64,000 nucleotides of DNA from Pectobacterium colocasium. GTDB lineage: Bacteria; Pseudomonadota; Gammaproteobacteria; Enterobacterales; Enterobacteriaceae. Below, piece by piece: positions 9,592 to 18,752 of this stretch (positions within the stretch are counted from its first letter, which is position 1; the number at the start of each line of letters is the position of its first letter). The translations under genes were made by a program, and so were the position numbers. The DNA lies in the NCBI RefSeq assembly GCF_020181655.1, contig NZ_CP084032.1, positions 1,922,001 through 1,986,000 of the forward strand. Reading direction: 5' to 3'. The notes beneath the pieces are model-generated. The model was given only the letters and a program-made list of their open reading frames with translations. It searched no databases and was not told the DNA's origin.

Positions 9592-11244
9592 CTACACCGT
9601 TTGCCGTTTCTCTGTCACAAGATGCAGAAGCAGGGCTGTCATGGCGACAATCCCCATAATACACGTAGAAAAGGCGGCAGCCTGTGAGGTAAAGCCGGCT
9701 TCATCCAGCCGCATCACGGTAACGGCACCTAACGGCAATGACGGCGTGACCAAAAAAATCACGGCCGATAGTGTAACCATTGAGCGCATGAATAAAAACA
9801 TGGCGACCGAAATCAGCGTGACACGCATGGCTGGCAGATAAACATCACGTAAAATACGTACCACACCGCCGCCTAGCACCGTGGTGGCATCTTCCATTGC
9901 ATGTGGAACGTTACGCATTCCCATCATCATCGTAGTGTAGCCTTGCGTGTGGTAGTGATAATAATTGCACAGTGCCACCAGCAGGGCTGAACCGTACAGC
10001 ATGCCCCAGGGAAGATCGGCCGTATTGAACGTAAACACGTAAGATAACCCTAATACCAGACCGGGAACGGCAACAGGCAACGCGCTGAGCAGTACGGCGG
10101 CGTTGGCGACTTTGCCCGGCTGCCGATGAATACCGAAAGTGAGCAGGAATAACAGCACGGTGCCGACCATAGCCGCCAGCGCCGAAATCCACACCGATGT
10201 CCACAGCGGGGTGTAGCCACCCGCGAGGTCGATATCATAATGCTTAAGCGTCAGGTCCAGACGGTACGGCCATAGGCGTATCATGCTGGCGATAATAACA
10301 GTGCCAATGACGGCGATAATGGTGAACGCGATCGTCATGGTGGCCAGATAGAATGACATATCGCGAGTACGCAAAGGTTGCGGCACATGCGGGATAGCCG
10401 CGTGTGTGCCAATTGCTTTTTGCCGTCTTGCCGCGGCGCGCTCTATCCAGATAGACGCCGCCGCAGGCAGCAGCAGTAAAATCCCCACGACCGCACCCAT
10501 ACCGAATTTCATCTGGCCGCTGACCTGGCTGTAAATCTCGGTGGCGAGTACGGAGAAGTTGCCGCCGATCACAATCGCGTTGCCGAAGTCCGTGATGGTA
10601 ATGGTAAAAATGACAAAGGCGGCACTCAGCAGGCCGTATCGCAGGCCTGGGAGGGTAATATCCAGAAACTGTCGCCAGTCGGACGCGCCCAGCACATTGG
10701 CGGCTTCATACTGGCGGGTATCGCTATGGCGCAGGGTGGTGCGAATGATCAAAATGGCCTGCGGCAGCGCGTACAGAACGTTGGCAATCAACAGCCCCCA
10801 AAAGCCATAAATATCCAACCGCACACCAAGCAGATTACCGATGATGCCATTTCTTCCCAGCAGAAAAATCAGCCCCAAGCCCAACACCAGCGAAGGCGCA
10901 AGTATAGGAAGTGCGGTCGCAAAGGCGATAAAACGTTTCGCGGGCATGGCGGTACATTCCAGCCCATAGGCAACAATGAATCCCAGTAACAGCGTGACCA
11001 ATGTGGTGACGACGCCTAATAACAAACTGTTTGCTGTTGCCCGCCAGATGCCGGGTGAATCCATCAGCACCAGATAGTTGGATAAGCCAACGGTGCCGTT
11101 TTGATCGTCCAGCAGACTGTGCCAGGCGATACTCAGCATGGGGATGCCGAAAAACATCAGCAGCGCCATCAGTGGAAGCCACAGACAGAGACGTGAAAGC
11201 CAGCGGTCACTGGCCGTTTGCGGAGGGAGAAGTGAATGGCTCAT
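9592..11244 (-). CDS. ABC transporter permease, 2-aminoethylphosphonate type (two fused permease halves)
   Basis: A 550-residue inner-membrane protein made of two binding-protein-dependent permease domains in tandem, each with about six segments and an EAA loop (EAANVLGASDWRQFLDITLPGL in the first half, AMEDATTVLGGGVVRILRDVYLPAM in the second). This fused layout is typical of the iron/aminoethylphosphonate permease group. It overlaps the ATPase gene by 4 bp (ATGA). With one ATPase and one binding protein this makes a complete importer. Assignment of 2-aminoethylphosphonate rests on family resemblance; Fe(III) and related phosphorylated amines are alternatives. Confidence 0.85.
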   Translation of the reverse strand: MSHSLLPPQTASDRWLSRLCLWLPLMALLMFFGIPMLSIAWHSLLDDQNGTVGLSNYLVLMDSPGIWRATANSLLLGVVTTLVTLLLGFIVAYGLECTAMPAKRFIAFATALPILAPSLVLGLGLIFLLGRNGIIGNLLGVRLDIYGFWGLLIANVLYALPQAILIIRTTLRHSDTRQYEAANVLGASDWRQFLDITLPGLRYGLLSAAFVIFTITITDFGNAIVIGGNFSVLATEIYSQVSGQMKFGMGAVVGILLLLPAAASIWIERAAARRQKAIGTHAAIPHVPQPLRTRDMSFYLATMTIAFTIIAVIGTVIIASMIRLWPYRLDLTLKHYDIDLAGGYTPLWTSVWISALAAMVGTVLLFLLTFGIHRQPGKVANAAVLLSALPVAVPGLVLGLSYVFTFNTADLPWGMLYGSALLVALCNYYHYHTQGYTTMMMGMRNVPHAMEDATTVLGGGVVRILRDVYLPAMRVTLISVAMFLFMRSMVTLSAVIFLVTPSLPLGAVTVMRLDEAGFTSQAAAFSTCIMGIVAMTALLLHLVTEKRQTV

Positions 11245-12251
11245 GCTTGCACCCAGGCGCAGTCTTCTGCGCGAATTGAGAGATGAACGGGGTCTCCAGA
11301 GGACCAGTTAACGGCGCTGCTGGTTTCGACCAGCAGTGGTTGCGATTTCCACATCACCTGAACACGTTGAATGCTGCCGAGGAAGCTGGTGTTGATAACC
11401 CGACCTTCCGCGCCTTCTGCTTTATGTAATTCGATGCGTTCCGGGCGAATAAACAGCTCTGCGTCTTCCGGTAGCACAGTATTTTGCGCGGAAGGAAGCA
11501 GCTCGGGCATACATGCAGTGACGACATCACGTGACAGCAAATTACTGTGCCCCATGAATTCGGCCACGAAGCGTGTGCGTGGGCTGGTATAGAGTTCATG
11601 TGGTGTGCCTTCCTGAACAATACGTCCACCGTGCATGCAGATGATTTTATCCGCCATGCTCATTGCCTCTTCCTGATCGTGCGTGACCATCAGTGTCGGA
11701 ATGCCAAGACGTTGTTGCACGTCACGCAGTTCCTGACGCAGCCCAGCACGCACGCGTGCATCCAGTGCTGAAAGCGGTTCATCCAGTAAGAGCAGGGAGG
11801 GATTGACCGCCAGTGCGCGGGCAATCGCAACACGCTGCTGTTGCCCGCCTGAAAGCTGGGCAGGATAACGATCGCCGAATCCACTAAGGCGTACGGTGTC
11901 CAGCAGATCGCTGACGCGTGCGGCAACTTCCTCGGCAGGCGTCTGGCGAATTTTGAGACCGTAGCCAATGTTTTGTGCAATCGTCATGTGGGGAAAGAGT
12001 GAATAAGACTGAAATACGATGCCAAAGCCTCGCTCTCTCGCGGGCACGTTGACCAGATCGCGGTCATCCAGCGTGATTTTCCCCCCATCGCAGCTTAGCA
12101 ATCCGGCAATGATGCGCAGCAATGTCGTTTTGCCACAGCCGCTTGGCCCAAGAAGGCAGACAAATTCGGCATTTTCAATCGACAAATTGATACGGTCGAG
12201 AGCGACATAACCCTCAAAGCTTTTATAAAGATTTTGAATAACCAGTGCCAT
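11241..12251 (-). CDS. ABC transporter ATP-binding protein, 2-aminoethylphosphonate type
   Basis: A 336-residue cytoplasmic ATPase with Walker [10 protein letters not shown] at about residue 35, signature LSGGQQQR, Walker [13 protein letters not shown] and the H-loop [11 protein letters not shown]-terminal TOBE-like regulatory domain follows, with FIRPERIEL. The spermidine/iron/phosphonate (PotA/FbpC-like) subfamily fits. It is translationally coupled to the downstream permease. The gene order binding protein, ATPase, permease, regulator is continuous on the minus strand. Confidence 0.9.
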   Translation of the reverse strand: MALVIQNLYKSFEGYVALDRINLSIENAEFVCLLGPSGCGKTTLLRIIAGLLSCDGGKITLDDRDLVNVPARERGFGIVFQSYSLFPHMTIAQNIGYGLKIRQTPAEEVAARVSDLLDTVRLSGFGDRYPAQLSGGQQQRVAIARALAVNPSLLLLDEPLSALDARVRAGLRQELRDVQQRLGIPTLMVTHDQEEAMSMADKIICMHGGRIVQEGTPHELYTSPRTRFVAEFMGHSNLLSRDVVTACMPELLPSAQNTVLPEDAELFIRPERIELHKAEGAEGRVINTSFLGSIQRVQVMWKSQPLLVETSSAVNWSSGDPVHLSIRAEDCAWVQA

Positions 12252-12327
12252 GAATGCGACCTCTTAATGACGGCTTCCGCGCAGTTGGAATACGCTGTGC
12301 GGCAGCCTCTACAGCGAATACAGACCA

Positions 12328-13347
12328 CTATCGGCCGATGGTTTTTTGCCAGGTTGCCAGTGTGGCGTCACGATCGCTGGCGCTTTTGGTGAAATCCACG
12401 GGATAGAGCACCTGTGTGAGATCGGCGGGCAGGCCAGCCACTTGCGCGGCTTTTGACTGTTCAACGCCAGGTATTGTCACGATCTCTTTATATTTGGTGT
12501 AGAGCGTGGCGGCATGGCTGGAGAGCGTCCAGTCAAGAAAGCGCTTCGCGTCGGGTTTGTTTTTGGCTGCCTTCATCAGGGCGGAGGCTTCTAATTCATA
12601 GCCAGCCCCATCGTTTGGGATCACCATCTTGATGGGGTAGCCTTCTTCAATCGATTGCATCGCGGCGAAAGCCAGCGATACGCCAATCGCATATTCGCCC
12701 GTCCGTGCCGCTTTACACGGACGTGAGCCGGACTTGGTGTATTGGGCGATGTTGCCATCCAGCGACTTCAGGAATGCCCAGCCATTTTGATCCCCTTTAG
12801 ATTGCAGCAGCGCCGCGATTTGCAGATAGCCTGTGCCGGAGGAAACCGGATTGGGCATCACGATTTCCCCTTTATAGACCGGGTTGGTCAGATCCTGCCA
12901 GGATGCGGGAACAGGCAGATTCTTAGCTTTTAACGCTTCGGTATTGACGCAAAAGGCAGCCATATAGCCTGTTGCTGCAAACCATTTGTGATCCGGGGCG
13001 CGGTAGGTGGCGGCAAGGCTATCGCTCCCTTTGGCATCGTAGGGCTCCAATAAGGCGGACAAGCGTGGATCCATCACGCTGGTCACGGCCCATCCCCAAA
13101 TGACGTCATGTTGCGGATTCTTGGATTCCGCCAGAATCCGTGGGCCGAGATCGCCAGTGGACAAGCGCAGTACGTTGATTGTCAGGTCGGGTAAGTCTTT
13201 TTTGGCCTGTGCGACGTAATCTTTGATCTCATCTTCTTCCAATGAGGTATAGACCGTGATGGTGCCTGCTTGTGCGACAGCGCTCGCCAGTGTGGCACCG
13301 ATGAGTGCAGCGATCAGACTGGTGCGGCGCAATGAAAATCGGTTCAT
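12328..13347 (-). CDS. Periplasmic substrate-binding protein, 2-aminoethylphosphonate type
   Basis: A 339-residue exported binding protein. The Sec signal is MNRFSLRRTSLIAALIGATL and onward, ending near AQA|GTITVYTSLEEDE. The mature start (TVYTSLEEDEIKDYV) is typical of the Fe/aminoethylphosphonate cluster of binding proteins, and no iron-type tyrosine pair is obvious. The ATG at 13347 has AGGGGAA upstream; the frame is open to 13476 but without a ribosome site and before the signal peptide. First gene of the transporter operon. Confidence 0.87.
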   Translation of the reverse strand: MNRFSLRRTSLIAALIGATLASAVAQAGTITVYTSLEEDEIKDYVAQAKKDLPDLTINVLRLSTGDLGPRILAESKNPQHDVIWGWAVTSVMDPRLSALLEPYDAKGSDSLAATYRAPDHKWFAATGYMAAFCVNTEALKAKNLPVPASWQDLTNPVYKGEIVMPNPVSSGTGYLQIAALLQSKGDQNGWAFLKSLDGNIAQYTKSGSRPCKAARTGEYAIGVSLAFAAMQSIEEGYPIKMVIPNDGAGYELEASALMKAAKNKPDAKRFLDWTLSSHAATLYTKYKEIVTIPGVEQSKAAQVAGLPADLTQVLYPVDFTKSASDRDATLATWQKTIGR

Positions 13348-13761
13348 AAACGTTCCCCTACGGTTGTGGAAAAGGTTGGCATCAGTGTTCCTCTCGCGTT
13401 GAACGGTGCGTAACACGCTCTGTGTATTTTTGTGTTTATTGCGAGTGGTGTGAGGTTTTAGCACTAATCGTGCCATTTTCTGATTTGAGAGAAATGCTTG
13501 TTAAAATACTTATATAAATAAGTAGATTAGGTATTTTTTCCTACACGTGGGCCAATCCCATAACGGATGCATGGCATCGTGCGTGATGTGATATGACGGA
13601 TTTATTGCACTTTTTTGGCATATTTGTGCATCAAAAAAGTGCATTTTTTTGTATTTGTGTATTTTGTTGCTTTTAGTGTAGGGTGAGTGTCATCTGAACC
13701 TGCACGATGCGTTTTATCCCTGTGTGACGCAGTCGTGCCACCACCTTATGTAGGAGTGATT
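13348..13761. promoter_or_regulatory. Divergent control region with a large inverted repeat
   Basis: This 414-bp gap lies between the transporter operon and the PLP enzyme. TGCACTTTTTT (13606-13616) and AAAAAAGTGCA (13633-13643) are perfect 11-bp arms around a 16-bp spacer. GATGC-ATG-GCATC at about 13566-13578 is a second small palindrome. The region is AT-rich and must hold both promoters. A DeoR operator is the simplest reading; a transcript hairpin is the alternative. Confidence 0.55.
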
Positions 13762-15108
13762 ATGGCGACACGCTCAACCATCATGGATACCAATAGCTTT
13801 CGCGCTGAACATGCGGATGCGCTGGATGAGGATACACGCAGGCTGACGAATAAGCGTACTCAGGTGTTAGGGGACTCCTATCGTTTGTTCTACCGTAATC
13901 CGGTACATCTGGTTCGCGGTGCTGGGCAATACCTGTGGGATGCCAGCGGGCATAAGTATCTGGATGTCTACAACAATGTCGCCAGTATTGGACACTGTCA
14001 CCCTGCGGTCATTGACGCTGTTAACGAACAAATGCGCCTGCTCAACACACATACCCGTTATTTGCACGAGCGTATTCTGGATTACTCTGCAGATATCCTC
14101 AGTACGGTGCCTGCGGCGATTAACAAGGCGATGTATATGTGTACCGGGTCGGAGGCCAACGATCTGGCGATTCGCGTAGCGCGCGCCTACAGCGGTGGGA
14201 CAGGGATTATTGTGAGCCGCGAGGCTTACCACGGGACCAGTGAACTCACTTCCGGCGCCTCACCGGCTCTCGGAAGCGGACAGACTCTGGCGGCGACAAC
14301 GCGTCTTGTGCCCGCGCCTGACCGCTATCGGGTCAATGCGCCGGATCTGGGCGTGTGGTTTGCGCAGCAAATTCAACGGCAAATTGATGACATGGCTGCG
14401 AACGGTATTAAATTTGCCGGCTTTCTGGCGGATTCCATTTTTTCCTCGGATGGTGTCTTACCGGGACCGGCTGGCTACCTGAAACCGGCCATTGATGTGG
14501 TGCACGCGAATGGGGGAATTTTCATTGCGGATGAGGTACAGCCTGGATTTGCCCGCACGGGCGAGCATTTTTGGGGATTTGGTCGGCACGGTATTGTGCC
14601 GGATGTCGTCACGCTGGGTAAACCCATGGGCAACGGCATACCGGTGTCGGCGCTGTTGGCAAAAGCCGATGTGTTGGCGGCATTCAGCGATGAAATTCCC
14701 TATTTTAATACCTTCGGTGGGAATCCGGTGTCGATCGCCGCTGCGCAGGCGGTATTGCGCGTGATTCGCGAAGAGGGGTTGCAGGAACACAGCCGCTGTG
14801 TCGGGGAAAAATTGCAGCGTGAGCTGGCGCTGCTTGCCGATCGCCATGCGTGCATCGGTGATGTGCGCGGCGCGGGGCTGTTTATCGGCTTTGAGCTGGT
14901 CAGCGATCGAGAAACAAAAACGCCGGATAAAGCACTGGCGCTGGACGTAGTTGAACAACTTCGTGCCGAACGGGTGCTCACGTCGGTGGCCGGGCCGCAT
15001 GGGAATGTGCTGAAACTGCGTCCGCCGCTGGCGTTTCAGGAGCACGATATTGACTGGCTGGTTGGAGCGCTCGATCGGGCTTTGCGTTTGCAATCATCGC
15101 GGCGTTAA
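13762..15108 (+). CDS. Class III PLP enzyme, phospho-lyase/PbfA-like
   Basis: A 448-residue PLP-dependent enzyme of aminotransferase class III. The Schiff-base lysine lies in TLGKPMGNG, with IFIADEVQPGFARTG before it and YFNTFGGNPVS after it. The C-terminal half (IGDVRGAGLFIGFELV, RETKTP, GPHGNVLKLRPPL) resembles the AGXT2L1 group, which includes ethanolamine-phosphate phospho-lyase and PbfA (1-hydroxy-2-aminoethylphosphonate ammonia-lyase), more than ordinary transaminases. It is divergent from an aminoethylphosphonate-type importer and a DeoR gene. Erwinia is classically reported to degrade amino alcohols through such a lyase, but no kinase gene is adjacent here. ATG 13762 follows TAGGAG; an earlier GTG at 13687 is less likely. 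Confidence 0.82.
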   Translation: MATRSTIMDTNSFRAEHADALDEDTRRLTNKRTQVLGDSYRLFYRNPVHLVRGAGQYLWDASGHKYLDVYNNVASIGHCHPAVIDAVNEQMRLLNTHTRYLHERILDYSADILSTVPAAINKAMYMCTGSEANDLAIRVARAYSGGTGIIVSREAYHGTSELTSGASPALGSGQTLAATTRLVPAPDRYRVNAPDLGVWFAQQIQRQIDDMAANGIKFAGFLADSIFSSDGVLPGPAGYLKPAIDVVHANGGIFIADEVQPGFARTGEHFWGFGRHGIVPDVVTLGKPMGNGIPVSALLAKADVLAAFSDEIPYFNTFGGNPVSIAAAQAVLRVIREEGLQEHSRCVGEKLQRELALLADRHACIGDVRGAGLFIGFELVSDRETKTPDKALALDVVEQLRAERVLTSVAGPHGNVLKLRPPLAFQEHDIDWLVGALDRALRLQSSRR

Positions 15109-15457
15109 TCTTCCCACATGCGCATGTGGCGACCGTTGTTCGCTTCATGCGCCTTCATGCTGTCCATCTTTTCTCGCCGCTGCTCAGGCAGAATGTTCGT
15201 TTTGCGTATCGTCTAGCATTATTCTTGCAGTTTTTATTAAATGAAATCTCAATAAATGCACTATATTACGCGCTGTGCATTTGAGTGCGTCGGTGCGGCA
15301 GCCACTATCGGGAAGCCTTATTCGCTTAAGGCAGGAGAAGGTGTTTTTCGCCTTGTCAGAGAAGGGATGTGACCGTCGGAATCTTCAACCTGTCTTGTGC
15401 TTCAGCGCCTTATTCTGTTTTGCTCTGACGCCTGGATTGACTGGGTCTTTATAACGA
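15109..15457. other. Intergenic region upstream of bglX
   Basis: 349 bp without a convincing gene. CCACATG-CG-CATGTGG (15114-15129) is a perfect palindrome right after the PLP gene and could act as its terminator, though it lacks a T-run. A second small hairpin (GCCTTA/TAAGGC) lies near 15317-15333. The AT-rich stretch 15220-15270 could hold the bglX promoter. Confidence 0.4.
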
Positions 15458-17764
15458 ATGAAATGGCTTACTTCACTGACTATAGCAATTGGACTTGCTT
15501 GTAATCCGGCGTTTGCGCAGGAATTGACGTCTGCGCCGGCATCAATATCGCCTTCACACCAGCAACGCGACGCGTTTGTCACGGATCTGCTGAAGAAAAT
15601 GACGTTGGAAGAGAAGGTCGGTCAGCTTCGACTGATCAGCGTCGGGACGGATAACCCGAAAGAAGCCATTCGGGAAATGATCAGAAACGGTCAGGTTGGC
15701 GCGATTTTTAATACGGTAACCCGTCCGGATATTCGTGCAATGCAGGATCAGGTCATGCAGCTCAGCCGCCTGAAGATTCCGCTATTTTTTGCCTACGATG
15801 TGGTACACGGCCAGCGCACCATTTTCCCTATCGCACTGGGGCTGGCTTCCAGTTGGGATATGAGCGCCATTGAGAAAAGCGCACGCGTGGCGGCTTATGA
15901 AGCGACGGAAGACGGGCTGAACATGACCTGGGCGCCGATGGTGGATATCACCCGCGACCCCCGCTGGGGCCGTGTGTCGGAAGGTTTCGGTGAAGACACC
16001 TGGTTGACCAGCAAAATTGCCGGTGTGGTTGTGAAAGCCTTTCAGGGCGATGACGTCACCGGACGCCACTCGCTGATGACCAGCGTAAAACACTATGCGC
16101 TCTACGGCGCGGTGGAAGGCGGGCGCGACTATAACACCGTGGACATGAGCCCTCAGCGCATGTTCCAGGACTATATGCCGCCTTATAAAGCGGCGATCGA
16201 CGCGGGCAGCAGCGGTGTGATGGTGGCGCTGAACTCCATCAACGGCACGCCAGCGACTGCAAACAGTTGGTTGCTGAAAGATGTGCTGCGCGATCAGTGG
16301 AATTTCAAAGGCATCACCATTACCGATCACGGTGCGATTAAAGAGCTGATTAAGCACGGCGTGGCCAGCGATCCGCGTGATGCATCACGTCTGGCGGTGA
16401 AATCCGGTATCGGCATGAGCATGAGCGACGAGTATTTCGTCCGTTATCTGCCCGATCTGGTGAAAAGCGGGGCGGTGAGTATGCAGGAGATCGACGATGC
16501 CTGCCGTCAGGTGCTGAACGTAAAATATGATATGGGGCTGTTTGACGATCCGTATCGTCATCTGGGGCCAGTAGGTTCCGATCCGGTGGATACCAATGCG
16601 GAAAGTCGTTTGCACCGTCTGGATGCGCGCGATGTGGCGCGGAGAAGTCTGGTATTGCTGAAAAACCGTCTGCAAACGCTGCCGTTGAAAAAAGAAGGTA
16701 CGATCGCCGTGGTTGGTCCCTTGGCTGACAGCCAGCGGGATACTATGGGAAGCTGGTCTGCTGCGGGCGTGACGAAACAGACGATTACCGTTTATCAGGG
16801 GCTGAAGAATGCGGTCGGCGACAAAGCCACCATTCTCTATGCCAAAGGCGCCAACGTCAGTAATCATAAAGGCATTATCGACTTCCTGAACCAGTATGAA
16901 GATGCTGTGCAAGTGGATAAACGTCCACCGCAGGTGATGATCGATGAAGCCGTTGCCGCGGCGAAGAAGGCGGATGTTGTGGTTGCGGTTGTCGGCGAAG
17001 CGGCAGGTATGGCGCATGAAGCCTCCAGCCGCTCGAACATCGATCTGCCGCAAAGCCAGCGTGACCTGATCGCCGCGCTGAAAGCGACGGGTAAACCGCT
17101 GGTTCTGGTGCTGATGAATGGTCGTCCTCTGGCGCTGGTGCGTGAAGATCAGCAGGCCGATGCGCTACTGGAAACCTGGTTCAGCGGCACGGAAGGTGGT
17201 AATGCGATCGCCGATGTGCTGTTTGGCGACTATAACCCATCCGGCAAACTGCCGATGTCCTTCCCGCGTTCCGTCGGCCAAATCCCGATTTATTACAATC
17301 ACCTGCCATCAGGCCGTCCTTACACGCCGGAAAACCCAGGAAAGTATACGTCTCACTACTACGATGAAGCCAATGGGCCGCTCTATCCGTTTGGTTACGG
17401 TCTGAGCTATACCACCTTCAGCGTGTCGGATGTGCGTTTGTCCAGCCAGACGATGAAGCGTAACGGAACGATCAACGCCAGCGTGACGGTGAAAAACACC
17501 GGCAGCCGCGCAGGGGAAACCGTTGTGCAGCTATACGTGCACGATGTGGTCGCTTCCATCAGCCGTCCGGTGAAAGAGCTGCGTGGTTTTGAGAAAGTGA
17601 TGCTCCAGCCGGGAGAGTCACGCACGGTTACCTTCACGCTCGATCAGGATGCGCTGAAGTTCTACAACGCCCGCATGCAGCAGGTGGTGGAACCTGGCAA
17701 GTTTGACGTGATGATTGGTCTGGATTCACAGCGTGTGAAGAGCGAGAGTTTCACCCTGCTATAA
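15458..17764 (+). CDS. bglX: Periplasmic beta-glucosidase BglX (GH3)
   Basis: Glycoside hydrolase family 3 enzyme that releases glucose from beta-glucosides and cello-oligosaccharides in the periplasm. The 768-residue product has a signal peptide ending NPAFA. The N-terminal barrel shows KMTLEEKVGQLR, MTWAPMVDITRDPRWGR and the nucleophile region GITITDHGAIKEL, with Asp as nucleophile. The C-terminal sandwich (YPFGYGLSYTTF) and FnIII-like domain (GETVVQLYVHD) complete the usual layout. Length equals E. coli BglX (765) within a few residues. In a soft-rot organism it may help digest plant wall fragments. It is monocistronic with a hairpin after it. Confidence 0.95.
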   Translation: MKWLTSLTIAIGLACNPAFAQELTSAPASISPSHQQRDAFVTDLLKKMTLEEKVGQLRLISVGTDNPKEAIREMIRNGQVGAIFNTVTRPDIRAMQDQVMQLSRLKIPLFFAYDVVHGQRTIFPIALGLASSWDMSAIEKSARVAAYEATEDGLNMTWAPMVDITRDPRWGRVSEGFGEDTWLTSKIAGVVVKAFQGDDVTGRHSLMTSVKHYALYGAVEGGRDYNTVDMSPQRMFQDYMPPYKAAIDAGSSGVMVALNSINGTPATANSWLLKDVLRDQWNFKGITITDHGAIKELIKHGVASDPRDASRLAVKSGIGMSMSDEYFVRYLPDLVKSGAVSMQEIDDACRQVLNVKYDMGLFDDPYRHLGPVGSDPVDTNAESRLHRLDARDVARRSLVLLKNRLQTLPLKKEGTIAVVGPLADSQRDTMGSWSAAGVTKQTITVYQGLKNAVGDKATILYAKGANVSNHKGIIDFLNQYEDAVQVDKRPPQVMIDEAVAAAKKADVVVAVVGEAAGMAHEASSRSNIDLPQSQRDLIAALKATGKPLVLVLMNGRPLALVREDQQADALLETWFSGTEGGNAIADVLFGDYNPSGKLPMSFPRSVGQIPIYYNHLPSGRPYTPENPGKYTSHYYDEANGPLYPFGYGLSYTTFSVSDVRLSSQTMKRNGTINASVTVKNTGSRAGETVVQLYVHDVVASISRPVKELRGFEKVMLQPGESRTVTFTLDQDALKFYNARMQQVVEPGKFDVMIGLDSQRVKSESFTLL

Positions 17765-17774
17765 TGATGGTTGT

Positions 17775-17805
17775 CTCGCCGCCGGGAGCAAGTGCCGGCG
17801 GTGAG
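17775..17805 (+). terminator. Stem-loop after bglX
   Basis: CTCGCCGCCGG (17775-17785) pairs with CCGGCGGTGAG (17795-17805), one G-T wobble, 9-base loop. The following T-run is weak, but the stem is strong. Confidence 0.65.
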
Positions 17806-17839
17806 TTAATACGAAGGGTGATTATCGTCATACCGCGTG

Positions 17840-17891
17840 ATTGCGGGAAAGTAGGGTATTGCGGGAGAGTAAGGTATTGCAGGAGAAGGGT
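17840..17891 (+). repeat. Triplicated 18-bp ribosome-binding-site-like leader of idi
   Basis: Three tandem units: ATTGCGGGAAAGTAGGGT (17840-17857), ATTGCGGGAGAGTAAGGT (17858-17875) and a diverged, slightly shorter ATTGCAGGAGAAGGGT (17876-17891). Each carries a purine-rich Shine-Dalgarno-like core, and the last one is the real site before the idi ATG. The 18-bp period preserves reading frame, so TTG codons in units 1 and 2 could give N-terminally extended Idi with repeated RESRVL/RESKVL. Confidence 0.85.
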
Positions 17892-18431
17892 ATGCCGTTG
17901 ACTGAAGTGGTTCTGGTTGATGAAAGTGACAAGCCAACGGGGGTAATGGAAAAGCAGGAAGCGCATGTAAAAGGGGCATTACATCGTGCGATCACCGTCT
18001 ATATTTTCAACTCTCGCCAGCAACTGTTATTGCAGCAGCGTGCGGAGGAGAAATACCACAGCGGCGGTTTATGGAGTAACACCTGTTGCAGCCATCCTGC
18101 GCCCGGTGAAGAGACATTACAGGCGGCACACCGCCGTTTGTATGAAGAAATGGGATTACGCTGTGTGCTAACGCCGATGTTCACATTGACCTATCGCCTG
18201 CCGCTGGATAACGGGCTGATTGAGCATGAGCTGGGGCATGTGTATTTTGGCGTAACGGATGACCTTCCGCAGATAAATCCTGATGAGGTATCGAGCTATG
18301 AATACCAATCAATGGACGATATTGCACGGCGGATGACGGCGACGCCCGAACAGTTTACCGCTTGGTTCCAACTGACCTTCGCGCGTATTCCTGAGTACTG
18401 GCAGACGTTTCTGTTTGAACAATCACGTTAG
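17892..18431 (+). CDS. idi: Isopentenyl-diphosphate delta-isomerase (type I, Nudix)
   Basis: Interconverts isopentenyl and dimethylallyl diphosphate for isoprenoid synthesis in the cytosol. The 179-residue product has the active-site NTCCSHP (catalytic Cys) at about residue 65, the Nudix-like helix AAHRRLYEEMGL, and the second-half ELGHVYFG and the acidic NPDEVSSYEY motif with the catalytic Glu. The ATG at 17892 follows AGGAG by 6 bp and gives the typical enterobacterial N-terminus. The frame is open upstream through an in-frame tandem repeat, described separately. Monocistronic; a hairpin follows. Confidence 0.95.
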   Translation: MPLTEVVLVDESDKPTGVMEKQEAHVKGALHRAITVYIFNSRQQLLLQQRAEEKYHSGGLWSNTCCSHPAPGEETLQAAHRRLYEEMGLRCVLTPMFTLTYRLPLDNGLIEHELGHVYFGVTDDLPQINPDEVSSYEYQSMDDIARRMTATPEQFTAWFQLTFARIPEYWQTFLFEQSR

Positions 18432-18467
18432 TCAGAACGGCCGTGTTAGCTACACCACTGTGTTAAT

Positions 18468-18487
18468 TGCCGCGTTTCCATGCGGCA
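18468..18487 (+). terminator. Hairpin downstream of idi
   Basis: TGCCGC (18468-18473) pairs with GCGGCA (18482-18487) around an 8-base loop. No long T-run; a weak terminator at best. Confidence 0.4.
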
Positions 18488-18553
18488 CTGTTCGTGCATT
18501 CTTACCGTAAATTTGTGCCGTAGGGATAGAGGTAACCCTGCGAGTCGAATGCT

Positions 18554-18661
18554 TCAGCCTGAGTGCACGATAATAATGTAACCCACCAGCATCATGCCGG
18601 AGATGCCGCCTAAGGCAAGCAGGGCAAAGAGGCCGATAATACCGATTTTTTGAAGAGTCAT
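18554..18661 (-). CDS. 35-residue single-span membrane protein
   Basis: A very short gene on the minus strand, found by reading for ribosome-binding sites. ATG at 18661 follows AAAAGGATAACCTG, a good site at proper spacing, and the frame stops at 18554-18556. The product begins MTLQKIGIIGLFALLALGG and continues as a single hydrophobic helix rich in Gly, Ile and Met before a short VHSG end. This is the form of the small stress membrane proteins of enterobacteria, but I recognise no named family. It lies between idi and the LysE-type exporter with its own space on both sides. Confidence 0.65.
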   Translation of the reverse strand: MTLQKIGIIGLFALLALGGISGMMLVGYIIIVHSG

Positions 18662-18752
18662 CAGGTTATCCTTTTGTTAATTGCCCCGAATTATAAAGCC
18701 TTCCACCCGTGAAACAAGATCGAAACGCTCCGCGCTTTTTAAATAAACCGCA

